64,000 bases of DNA from an uncultured Saprospiraceae bacterium (GTDB taxonomy: Bacteria > Bacteroidota > Bacteroidia > Chitinophagales > Saprospiraceae): assembly GCA_937959275.1 (NCBI GenBank), contig CALGLU010000105.1, positions 61,089 through 125,088 of the forward strand, given 5' to 3'. The position numbers were made by a program, and so were the translations under genes. The notes under the pieces were generated by a model. It made no database searches, had not been told where the DNA came from, and was given only the letters and a program-made list of their open reading frames with translations. Shown here piece by piece: positions 56,385 to 64,000 of the stretch (the first letter of the stretch is position 1; every line of letters begins with the position of its first letter).

Positions 56385-56668
56385 CCACCTTGTCTCTGCA
56401 TAATGCAGAGGAGAATTCTCCTCCTGCAGAAGAGTGGCAGTCGCAGAAAGGCGAATGACGAGGTGGTTTTTCCTTCAGAGGATTGGTCCCGCATTTAATG
56501 CGGGAACGAGTTGGTTTTTCCTTCGGAGGAGTGGTCCCGCAATTAATGCAGGAACGAGTTGGTTTTTACTTTGGATGATTGGTCCCGCATTAATTGCGGG
56601 AACGAGGTGGTTTTTCAACGGAGGAGTGGTCCCGCATTTAATGTGGGAACGAGGTGGTTTTCTAACGG
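56385..56668. repeat. Palindromic element with a four-unit 48-bp tandem array
   Basis: A copy of the element at 3171-3286 (inverted ends gaaaccacct and gacgaggtggtttttc; interior ggagaattctcctcctgcag) runs into about four tandem 48-bp units starting at 56478, 56526, 56574 and 56622. Each unit has a small palindrome TCCCGCATTTAATGCGGGA and the phrase GAACGAGGTGGTTTTT. The 87-codon open frame at 56434 repeats every 16 residues and is a by-product. The rest of the 55993-56799 gap shows no gene. Confidence 0.85.
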
Positions 56669-56713
56669 AGATTTGTCAAGCACCTTTAGGCAAATGACTC
56701 TTGGTTAGCCTAC

Positions 56714-56724
56714 TTGGTGACCAA
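56714..56724. promoter_or_regulatory. Isolated operator-like palindrome
   Basis: TTGGTGACCAA is an exact palindrome with a one-base centre, similar in its arms to the GntR sites. It lies beyond the susD terminator and about 720 bases before the PL7 gene, so it could be chance. Confidence 0.3.
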
Positions 56725-56740
56725 TACGATTAATTGATAA

Positions 56741-56773
56741 AAAAAGAGTCCTCCACCTACAGATGAAAGACTC
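56741..56773 (-). terminator. Terminator of the susC-susD operon
   Basis: On the minus strand GAGTC (from 56773) pairs with GACTC (to 56746) around an inner loop that itself can pair, and is followed by a run of T (complement of the A run at 56739-56745). It lies 27 bases after the susD stop. Confidence 0.65.
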
Positions 56774-56799
56774 AATATAATTTTAATTAATCAGCTAAT

Positions 56800-58353
56800 T
56801 TAATAACCAGGATTTTGGGTCAAATTTGGATTATTCGTTATTTCCAAAGGTGGGATTGGTAACAAATAGTCCCTGGATGGATCAAAGTTTCGTGTGCCTT
56901 GTAGTTCTGTTTCAAAACCATTAGGTCCAAACACCTGATCTCCCATTTGTCTTCTGACTATATCGTACCATCTTTTATGCTCAAAGGCAAGCTCTAATCT
57001 TCTTTCCTCTAGTACATCAGCAACAGTGGCTCCTGAGATATCCTCAGGAGAAGTACTTGGATCAGTAGTTCCATTACCATTTCTTGCTCGTTCCCGAATC
57101 ATGTTTATCCATCCATCAGCTTCTGATGTTCTACCAATTTCAATAGCAGCCTCAGCGGCAATTAAAAGCACCTCGGCATAACGCATCATTTGATAGTTGG
57201 AATGCGAATCTCGCCCACTCGTATTTGCTTGAGGCAAATCTCCAGCCATCGCTGTGTACTTTGAAATATGCGGACGATTGGCATTTCGACCATCTAGGCT
57301 TGAATAATTTGTATAAGGAATCAGATTGCCGCTGTTATCAAGTGCTTCAGCATCGAAATTGACTTCCTTTCGGTAGTCTCCATCATCCCACGTATCAAAT
57401 ACAGCTTGTGCTGGTACCATAACAGACCATCCTCCAGAAGGGTAGTAGGTTGCTTGGCCAAAGAAACCTGTAAAAGCAGCTAGATAATCTCTGTCTTCAT
57501 CATTTGTATTCGTGCCAACAAAATCTATTACAAAAATTGGCTCAGAAGATCCATCGGTATTCACGGCATGAAAGATATTGCGATAATCTGACTCCAATGC
57601 CAAATCATAAGCTCCTGCATTATTGATAATATCAGTAGCTTCATCATAGGCCAATTGATATTCTCCTCTGGTGAGATATACACTGGCAAGAAAAGCTCCA
57701 GCAGCAGATTTACCAGGAAGGGATCTATCAATTCTTGTACTTGGCAACGACTCTTTAGCAAATTTAAAATCTGCAATGATGTTTTGATAAACAGTTTCTA
57801 CGTCTGTTCTTGGCGATACTGAAGCGTCTACGGTAGCTGTCGTTTCGTCCAAATAAGGAACGTCTCCAAATAGTCTGACCAAATGGTAGTAAGCAAAACC
57901 TCTGATGAATCGTGCTCGGCCTGCTATCTCTGCTGTCACTCCAGCATCTTGTCCTTCTAAGGCCTCTAGCTCTCGAAGGGTCTCATTGGCACCTCTGACA
58001 ACCTGATACAATCGAGGCCAGAAACTTCTTTCAGGATTAGATGGATTTAAAATCAGTGGATTCGTTGCAGAAACAGTAAATTGATCGTGCTCAATTCTTT
58101 CAGACGCAGTAGTCGGATTACCGATATCTACCATATCTGAACGCAGCATAAGTGTTAAGCCTAATCCTCTAGATACAAATGCTCTAGCTGATAAATGACC
58201 ATATGCACCAGCAACGGTGGTCTCGATTGTTTCCAAATCGGTCCTTCGTTCATTTGGCTCTAATTGACTTCTTGCGTCCTCTTCTAAATCAGAGCATCCC
58301 ACAATTAATAAACCAAGGATCAACAACGTGAATAAATATGTATACTTTTTCAT
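56800..58353 (-). CDS. SusD/RagB-family glycan-binding lipoprotein
   Basis: Outer-membrane lipoprotein paired with the TonB-dependent transporter upstream; it captures oligosaccharide at the surface. ATG at 58353 is preferred over an upstream TTG (58368) and starts a signal with lipobox LLIVGCSD. SusD landmarks: TVAGAYGHLSARAFVSRG near 45, FIRGFAYYHLVRLFGDVPYL near 150, AAGAFLASVYLTRGEYQLAYDEATDII near 215, and the C-terminal NYQMMRYAEVLLIAAEAAIEIG and ERRLELAFEHKRWYDIVR. Length is typical (517). The substrate inferred from the neighbouring lyases is alginate oligosaccharide. Confidence 0.93.
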   Translation of the reverse strand: MKKYTYLFTLLILGLLIVGCSDLEEDARSQLEPNERRTDLETIETTVAGAYGHLSARAFVSRGLGLTLMLRSDMVDIGNPTTASERIEHDQFTVSATNPLILNPSNPERSFWPRLYQVVRGANETLRELEALEGQDAGVTAEIAGRARFIRGFAYYHLVRLFGDVPYLDETTATVDASVSPRTDVETVYQNIIADFKFAKESLPSTRIDRSLPGKSAAGAFLASVYLTRGEYQLAYDEATDIINNAGAYDLALESDYRNIFHAVNTDGSSEPIFVIDFVGTNTNDEDRDYLAAFTGFFGQATYYPSGGWSVMVPAQAVFDTWDDGDYRKEVNFDAEALDNSGNLIPYTNYSSLDGRNANRPHISKYTAMAGDLPQANTSGRDSHSNYQMMRYAEVLLIAAEAAIEIGRTSEADGWINMIRERARNGNGTTDPSTSPEDISGATVADVLEERRLELAFEHKRWYDIVRRQMGDQVFGPNGFETELQGTRNFDPSRDYLLPIPPLEITNNPNLTQNPGY

Positions 58354-58373
58354 TTTATAATCTTTCAAGTGAT

Positions 58374-61300
58374 TTAGAATTTTAAGTTGATACCAAAAGT
58401 GATTGACCTTAGATTAGGATAATTACCATAATCATGTCCTTGTATTACATTATCATCTCCACTGCTTTCGCCACCACTACCAAAGTAACTCACCTCAGGA
58501 TCCAATCCAGAATAATTAGTTAATGTTAACAGGTTCTGACCACTGACAGTAAGCCTTGCTGAGCTCAATCCTACATTTTCTAACACACCAATCGTCGGCA
58601 AGCTATAGCCTAAAGCTACATTCTTAAGTCTTACATAACTTCCGTCCTCTACAAAACGAGATGATCGCTCTCTTCCTCTGATACGTGCGCGAGGTATATC
58701 ACTACCTGCGTTTTCTGGTGTCCACGAATTTAATACATCTGTGACACCATTACTGTCTCCATTGTATAATTGAACAGCCGTTAAATTGTAGATATCTCCA
58801 CCGACAGCACCCTGAAAAAAGATATTTACATCAAAGCCTTTGTAAGTAAATGTATTGGCCATTCCAAATGTAAAATCAGGATTTGGGTCACCGACAATCT
58901 GTCTATCATTGTCATCAATGATTCCATTAAAATTACCTTCTTCATCTGCTACTTCAGCGAATAAAGACTCTCCAGGTATTGCGTTTCCATTTTCATCAAA
59001 AGATACGGCTTCCAAAGCTGTACCTTGAGGAATAGCGCCCCCTTGATATACACCTTGGTAGTTTAATCCCCAAAAAAGACCCAGAGCTTCACCTTCTCGC
59101 AACAAGTAAGTATTACCACCAGCGAAATAACCCGGGGCTCCACTACCTAATAGTTCTGTTCCCGATGACAACGCTACGACTTGACCCCTATTTCTTGCAT
59201 AGTTAATACTGGTAGTCCATCTAAAATCATTTGTACGGATGTTGTTTGAACTTAGTGTAAACTCAAAGCCACGATTATTAATAGCACCAACATTTCTAAG
59301 AACATCTAAATCAGTTGTTCCTAAGTAAAAATTTGAAGCTCTGTCTACAGCTAAAAGATCATCCGTGTCGATGTTGTAATAGTCTGCGCTAAAGGTGATT
59401 CTATCTTCAAATAAACCAACATCCACTCCAATATTTGTCTGAGTTGAAGTTTCCCATTTCAAATCTGGGTTTGCTTCACGAGCGAGGTCTACACCAAAAG
59501 CTCCACCCACCTCTGTAGGTGCCTGCACACGAAACGTCGCTAGCGATTCATATGGACCAATGGCTTGATTTCCTGTTAAACCAAAACTTGCTCTAAATTT
59601 GAGGTTGGATATCGTCCTGTTATCAGCCAAAAAACTCTCGTTTGAAACCTTCCATCCAAAGGCAACCGAAGGGAAAGTTGCATATTTATTATTTGCTGCA
59701 AAGTTTGATGCGCCATCTCTACGAACAGTAGCAGTCAGTAGGTATTTATTTGCCCATTCAAAATTAAGGCGTCCAAAAACTGACTCGATTTCCGATTCAG
59801 AGAAACGAGAATCAATAGATCGTTGGTCAATCTGCCCGGCTTCTAAATTATAGAATTCAAAGGCATCATTCAATAAACCTCTGGCACCTGCTTCTAGTCC
59901 TTCTGTCGTATTTTTTTGATATGAATGACCAGCAGTTGCCGTTACACTTCCTTGCCCAAATGGTCTGGTATACGTGAGATAATTTTCATTAAGCAAATTT
60001 GTTCTTTTTACGGATTCTAAAAATGCTCCACCCGCAGACAGCACAAACGTTTGCGGTTTAAAATAACCTTCAGTACTATTTTGTGTTCTGTAGCCCAACG
60101 TCGTTTTAAAATTCAGTCCTTCCAATATCTTAAAATCAGCATACACATTAGTTCTTGCATTATCTGATTTTGTTTGGTTTTTGATTTGTGTTGCCACAGC
60201 CCAAGGATTTTCTATATCATCGCCGACAGTATTTTGAGAGAAATTACCTGCATCGTTAAATCGTCCAACATCGGGTGAAAATCTGAAAGCTAAAGCGACC
60301 ACATCGTCTCCTCCACCATTTACAGAACCAATAGCATCTCGTCCCGTCGATTGAGTTGAAACACCATTTTGCTCACTTCGACTCGCAATACTGTTCATGC
60401 CAATTTTTAATCTATCAGTAGCTTGTATATCTATATTGGCTAAAAATTGAATTTTGTCGAAGTCAGAATTTACAACGATTCCGTCTTGGTCAAAATACGT
60501 ACCAGATACATAATAGTTTACATTATCACTGCCTCCAGAAACTGATAATTGGTGATTCTGTGTATAGCCATCTCTATAAATTTCGTCTTGCCAGTCTGTA
60601 TTTTCTGTCCCTTGAGCATATGGAGGATCTCCTGCATTTGCACGGATCATGTTTTGATATTGAGCAAATCCATTTGCATCCAGTAAGTCCAATCGATTAG
60701 TCGTTTGCTGTAAAGAATAACTAGAGTTAAACTCTATGATCGCTTTCCCAGATTTACCTTGTTTTGTGGTTACTAAGATAACGCCTCCTGACCCTCTTGA
60801 TCCATAGATTGCAGTGGCAGATGCATCTTTTAAAACCTCTATAGACTGAATGTCATTTTGTTGCGGAAAAGAAGCGCCAACAAAACCATCAACCACCACA
60901 AGTGGATCACTGCTTGCATTAAGTGAAGAACTACCTCGAACTCGAATTGAAATATTTGCACCAGGCTCACCTCCATTCTGGGTTTGAACAGCAACTCCAG
61001 CTGCACGACCTTGAAGTGCTTGACCAGCATTTAGTAGTGGGAAAGCTTGTATGTCTTCAGACTTTACAGAAGAGACACTTCCAGTCACATCACTCTTTTT
61101 AACAGTCCCATAGCCGATGACGACAACTTCGTCTAATATCTCTGCATCTATATCTAAGGCGATATCGAGATTGGTTTGTCCATTTACAGGGATGATTTTC
61201 GATTCATAACCCGTATACGATATCGCCAGCACAGCATCAGAAGGAGCTTCTATTCTGAAACTACCATCTATGTCAGTAGCTGTACCAGAATTTGTTCCTT

Positions 61301-61466
61301 GGACAAGAACTGTGACACCAATTAAAGCTTCACCGCTTATATCGGTAACCTTACCATTAATGACCTCCTGTGCGTTTGCACTCATGGACGCCAGGCAGAT
61401 GCATAAAGCAAGGAATACAGTCACCCGCGCGGATTGTCTAGTAAATATTTTTTGCATATGATTCAT
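58374..61466 (-). CDS. SusC/RagA-family TonB-linked outer-membrane transporter
   Basis: TonB-dependent importer of oligosaccharide. The N-terminus has a signal peptide ending SANAQ, then a carboxypeptidase-regulatory-like domain (VINGKVTDISGEALIGVTVLVQG), the TonB-box-like DEVVVIGYG segment near residue 112, the plug domain (LQGRAAGVAVQTQNGGEPGANISIRVRG) and a long beta-barrel ending in a terminal aromatic-rich strand (SITFGINLKF). Length (1030) is normal. It is the upstream gene of the susCD pair, with two operator copies at 61728-61755. ATG codons at 61466 and 61457 are both possible. Confidence 0.95.
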   Translation of the reverse strand: MNHMQKIFTRQSARVTVFLALCICLASMSANAQEVINGKVTDISGEALIGVTVLVQGTNSGTATDIDGSFRIEAPSDAVLAISYTGYESKIIPVNGQTNLDIALDIDAEILDEVVVIGYGTVKKSDVTGSVSSVKSEDIQAFPLLNAGQALQGRAAGVAVQTQNGGEPGANISIRVRGSSSLNASSDPLVVVDGFVGASFPQQNDIQSIEVLKDASATAIYGSRGSGGVILVTTKQGKSGKAIIEFNSSYSLQQTTNRLDLLDANGFAQYQNMIRANAGDPPYAQGTENTDWQDEIYRDGYTQNHQLSVSGGSDNVNYYVSGTYFDQDGIVVNSDFDKIQFLANIDIQATDRLKIGMNSIASRSEQNGVSTQSTGRDAIGSVNGGGDDVVALAFRFSPDVGRFNDAGNFSQNTVGDDIENPWAVATQIKNQTKSDNARTNVYADFKILEGLNFKTTLGYRTQNSTEGYFKPQTFVLSAGGAFLESVKRTNLLNENYLTYTRPFGQGSVTATAGHSYQKNTTEGLEAGARGLLNDAFEFYNLEAGQIDQRSIDSRFSESEIESVFGRLNFEWANKYLLTATVRRDGASNFAANNKYATFPSVAFGWKVSNESFLADNRTISNLKFRASFGLTGNQAIGPYESLATFRVQAPTEVGGAFGVDLAREANPDLKWETSTQTNIGVDVGLFEDRITFSADYYNIDTDDLLAVDRASNFYLGTTDLDVLRNVGAINNRGFEFTLSSNNIRTNDFRWTTSINYARNRGQVVALSSGTELLGSGAPGYFAGGNTYLLREGEALGLFWGLNYQGVYQGGAIPQGTALEAVSFDENGNAIPGESLFAEVADEEGNFNGIIDDNDRQIVGDPNPDFTFGMANTFTYKGFDVNIFFQGAVGGDIYNLTAVQLYNGDSNGVTDVLNSWTPENAGSDIPRARIRGRERSSRFVEDGSYVRLKNVALGYSLPTIGVLENVGLSSARLTVSGQNLLTLTNYSGLDPEVSYFGSGGESSGDDNVIQGHDYGNYPNLRSITFGINLKF

Positions 61467-61727
61467 TTATAACTATTTAAATAATAAAAAGTTTAGCAAG
61501 TGTTTAATTACAAAACACCTCTGTAAGGTCAAATGTAGATCTTAGAAACGTCCATATTCATCATAATGATGCTTTTCGATTTTGCACTGTTTAAAAATGC
61601 TATTTCATTGAAATGTTTCATATATCATATCCTTAGCTCGATTGACTAAATAAATGAGAAAGGCATTTGCTCGAAATTATGGGCGGCTTTCACCCAATCT
61701 ATACATAGTTAACCACACTTACATATC
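61467..61727. other. Leader region of susC
   Basis: A 260-base AT-rich leader or promoter region with no gene visible. An AGTTAACC half-site (61707-61714) resembles the operator core. No clear TAnnTTTG box was found close to the start. Confidence 0.4.
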
Positions 61728-61755
61728 TGGTCAACCACTAATTGGTCACCCAATT
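61728..61755. promoter_or_regulatory. Double operator upstream of susC
   Basis: TGGTCAACCA (61728-61737) contains the reverse complement of the GGTTGACC core before the GntR gene. AATTGGTCACCCAATT (61740-61755) is a near-perfect palindrome of the same type. Core spacing is 15 bases. They lie about 270 bases upstream of susC and beyond the stop of the next minus-strand gene, so susC is the likely target. Confidence 0.65.
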
Positions 61756-61914
61756 TAGAGTTATACAAATTCTCAACCAAACAATTTTTCATTATTTTGT
61801 TTATTAGCTAACATTTGGATTTAACATTCGAAATTCAGTACAAAATAGATTGGTATTATGACCGCTATCAATGTCTACGAAATAGATTACTGTTAAGCTA
61901 TTGAATGGGTTTTA

Positions 61915-63873
61915 TTACAAAATCAACAACTTCCTTTTGAAAAGGACTTCTTCTTGTTCTTGAATTTCCAAAATATAAATTCCGGTAGCCAATTCATTAA
62001 AGGTGTGCTGATGATCAATGCCATCAAATATAAACTGATCGACCTTCCGACCCTGCAAATCAAAAATTCTGACTGTATAGGATCCCTTCTCTTTCATTTC
62101 AATCGTGAGTTCTCTGTTTTGCGTTGGGTTTGGGAATACTCGTATTTGCAAACGCTCTTCCTCTACTTCTAACTCCTCAGGCGGTGGCGGATCTCCACCT
62201 ATAATAGCGACTCTAGTAACATTTGTATTCCCATCATTGTCTGTAACAATAGCTTGTAAATAATGGACTTCATGAGAAAGATTCTGAATTGTAGAGGTTA
62301 AATTTGTGAAGATGTATGGTGCGTCATTATCCATTGCAATTGGTTCTCCGTTGATCAGCAATTTTACATTTTGAATTGTTCCATCAAGATCAAAGGCCTC
62401 AATTTCAATATCACTTCCGTCCCAAATTGATACGTCAATGTCGCTCGTTGGATTTATAAAACTCACAGCTGGAATATCCCCCTGAAATCCTCCATCAGCA
62501 AAGTTTCCTTGACCGGCCCATCTAGCTAGCAAATCATATATATCATCAGATTTCTGCTCAGGTATGAATACATTATCAAGGGCAATCCTGCCTAAGCGGT
62601 CTTCCAACTGCTGGACATAAAGACTCCTTGGTTGCACATGAGAACCCCAACTTTCCCAATAGCCTTCACCTGTCTGATTTGTACCGACGCAGCCAATACC
62701 CCAATTCATTGAGCCATGTGGACTGTCTACTCGAAACTCTCCGGTATATGATGCTATATTCCAAAACATGGTTTGAGCACCTGCCCATCCATGTCCAGTA
62801 CCAAAATTGCCTCGATTCCAAACCCTCGTAGAACCTCCCCGAAGATTGTCAAAGAGGGTACCGGTAGCCCATCTATGATGCGGACCAATATCTGATCTGG
62901 TGCTCTCTGCCAGCCCATCTAAAAACACATTCGGTCCTGTGACTTTGGATCCTGTTACAAAATCGTGTCGCCCGTTTATGGCATAACATCTTTGAAAAAG
63001 ATTGCCCAATCCCTTTTGAATAGCAAAGGGATACCTTCTGCCACCTGTAACTTGAGACTTAGGGTCAATATAGGCGCAATCCTGAACTGTTGTGAAATTA
63101 GCACTTTCAATATTGACTGTGCTATAGGCAAGATATTGACCTGTGACTTGTTTCACCCAACAATTTTCTGAATCTTTTAGTCTGACTGCAGTCCAAGCAT
63201 GAGATTCGTCACTATTCCTATCATAGAACGATTGGATTCTCATATTTTCTACACCGCACTTGCTAATGCGTCTTGATGATTGAATTTTGGCAATTGAACC
63301 GCCGCCATATCCTTTTTCAATAACATCAACCATAGGTATATTTATAGAAATCGTGTTGCCAGCTATCGCAGTGATCACTCGTTCATGATCAATAGTATAA
63401 TCACTGGGTGTCCAGCCACGACAGTCAGTGTCTCCTTCACATAGTGTTTCCTGGTCCATGCCTAATGTATCGATCCAGACCTGATTTGGTGTTCTAGTGA
63501 TCACAATTTTATCACCAATCTCAAAATCTGTTGCATCCTCGACTTCAAAAGAATACGATCCTACGGGTACATAATTGGTTGTAATAGTTTGTTCCGAATG
63601 TTCATCAATCTTGATACCACTTGAGCCCAAAATGCTAATAATCGTATGATCAACTCGCGGATTCGAATGAAGAACAGTGCCGTTTAATCCTTGCCCTTCA
63701 CCTTTCAAAATGACTCCAGACTCTCTGATTGCCAAGATATTTTCTAGACTATAATGCCCCGCTTTAATTAATACGACTCCTCGAAATCCATTTTCATCAG
63801 GATCTAGTGCTTCGACGAGACTTATGGCAGTCTGAATCCTTCGAGTATCATCTCCCTCCTCAGGCAGGGTCAA
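61915..63873 (-). CDS. Secreted beta-helix protein, 5'-truncated, T9SS type A tail
   Basis: The remaining 652 residues form a right-handed beta-helix (pectate-lyase-like): DDTRRIQTAISLVEALDPDENGFRGVVLIKAGHYSL at the beginning, then turns such as SRRISKCGVENMRIQSFYDRN, VRLKDSENCWVKQVTGQYL and FLDGLAESTRSDIGPHHRWATGTLFDNLRGG. An Ig-like domain (about 470-560) and a type A T9SS sorting domain (IRVFPNPTQNRELTI...) follow. There is no signal peptide and only a TTG start directly after an in-frame TAG, although the T9SS tail requires export. A transposase gene starts 58 bases upstream in the opposite direction, so the 5' end was probably lost to IS insertion. The substrate is unknown; placement suggests alginate. 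Confidence 0.7.
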   Translation of the reverse strand: MTLPEEGDDTRRIQTAISLVEALDPDENGFRGVVLIKAGHYSLENILAIRESGVILKGEGQGLNGTVLHSNPRVDHTIISILGSSGIKIDEHSEQTITTNYVPVGSYSFEVEDATDFEIGDKIVITRTPNQVWIDTLGMDQETLCEGDTDCRGWTPSDYTIDHERVITAIAGNTISINIPMVDVIEKGYGGGSIAKIQSSRRISKCGVENMRIQSFYDRNSDESHAWTAVRLKDSENCWVKQVTGQYLAYSTVNIESANFTTVQDCAYIDPKSQVTGGRRYPFAIQKGLGNLFQRCYAINGRHDFVTGSKVTGPNVFLDGLAESTRSDIGPHHRWATGTLFDNLRGGSTRVWNRGNFGTGHGWAGAQTMFWNIASYTGEFRVDSPHGSMNWGIGCVGTNQTGEGYWESWGSHVQPRSLYVQQLEDRLGRIALDNVFIPEQKSDDIYDLLARWAGQGNFADGGFQGDIPAVSFINPTSDIDVSIWDGSDIEIEAFDLDGTIQNVKLLINGEPIAMDNDAPYIFTNLTSTIQNLSHEVHYLQAIVTDNDGNTNVTRVAIIGGDPPPPEELEVEEERLQIRVFPNPTQNRELTIEMKEKGSYTVRIFDLQGRKVDQFIFDGIDHQHTFNELATGIYILEIQEQEEVLFKRKLLIL

Positions 63874-63930
63874 ACAGTTCTAATTATTAATATATGACAA
63901 AATAATTTAATATGTTGTGCTAAACTTCAT

Positions 63931-64000
63931 ATGAAATCATTAACTCATTTTCTTTCGCAAATCCCAGATCATAGGCGTAAACAAGGTCAACGTATAAGTC
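63931..64000 (+). CDS. ISAs1-like transposase, 5' part (runs off the window)
   Basis: The first 23 codons are visible. The ATG at 63931 starts a peptide with FLSQIPDHRRKQGQ, which matches the N-terminal FxxIPDxRRxxGRR block of ISAs1-family (H-repeat-like, DDE_Tnp_1-associated) transposases. The DDE residues lie outside the window. The left end of the element should be between 63860 and 63930, perhaps at CAGGGTCAAACAGTT (63865-63879), but no second end is available to prove it. It stands head to head with the truncated beta-helix gene. Confidence 0.65.
   Translation, partial: MKSLTHFLSQIPDHRRKQGQRIS

Noticed and set aside
56434..56697. An 87-codon open frame with a 16-residue repeat (TRWFFLQRIGPAFNAG-like)
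   Set aside because: The repeat period equals the 48-bp DNA repeat with its palindromic stems; there is no start context and the composition is that of the repeat. It is non-coding.

Overview
The window is a 64-kb chromosomal segment of a member of the Bacteroidota, most likely a marine, polysaccharide-degrading, Saprospiria-like lineage. The evidence is a SusC/SusD pair, type IX secretion C-terminal domains of both type A (PL6, PL7, a beta-helix protein) and type B (gene at 37208), DUF4252 and DUF4468 proteins, Bacteroidota-type TAnnTTTG promoter boxes, low GC, an IPTL-CTERM protease, and CDDGDP-type cysteine modules in a GH9 enzyme. The lineage below phylum level is inference.

Layout. 1-231: 3' remnant of a secreted-protein gene. 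247-2983: deoxynucleoside kinase, HPPK (folK) and a sodium:amino acid symporter on the minus strand. 3171-3286: a small palindromic repeat element. 3369-5171: a pyrophosphatase-like lipoprotein that has lost catalytic residues, and a GNAT-fold protein. 5173-8294: a secreted beta-helix protein and a CE15-like esterase. 8502-10692: an SDR protein, an XRE regulator/membrane protein operon with a palindromic operator, and a DUF4468 protein. 10860-16570: an outer-membrane protein, a large modular GH9 glucanase and a serine beta-lactamase-like hydrolase. 16741-19150: a Fic protein and an ECF sigma/anti-sigma pair. 19246-23812: a translationally coupled lysA - histidine phosphatase - valS operon. 23813-24433: a 124-bp tandem repeat array filling a convergent intergenic space. 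24434-30707: TlpA-like thioredoxin, BON/LysM protein, aspartokinase - dus - cca operon, and CIA30 - membrane protein - ppnP. 30806-38086: a GH55-like double beta-helix protein, dienoyl-CoA isomerase-like crotonase, pyrG-trmH and a type B T9SS cargo. 38078-39003: a RES/Xre toxin-antitoxin pair. 39053-45654: a BNR/VPS10-like secreted protein and an M43 metalloprotease. 46095-48361: two DUF4252 proteins with an ECF sigma/anti-sigma pair. 48465-50015: an LptF/LptG permease.

50282-64000 is an alginate utilization locus. It holds a FadR/GntR regulator, a PL6 lyase, a lyase with two PL7 domains in one chain, SusD, SusC and a beta-helix protein whose 5' end has been cut off next to a newly begun transposase gene (63931 onward, ISAs1-like start). 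A palindromic motif with the core GGTTGACC / GGTCAACC or TTGGTnnACCAA stands directly in front of the regulator gene (three copies at exactly 14-bp steps), in front of the PL7 gene (perfect 18-bp palindrome) and in front of susC (two copies). This strongly suggests that the GntR protein controls itself and the whole locus through one operator.

A second theme is the density of short intergenic repeats, several of which run into the 3' ends of genes and supply their stop codons (Fic, cca, the GH55-like gene).
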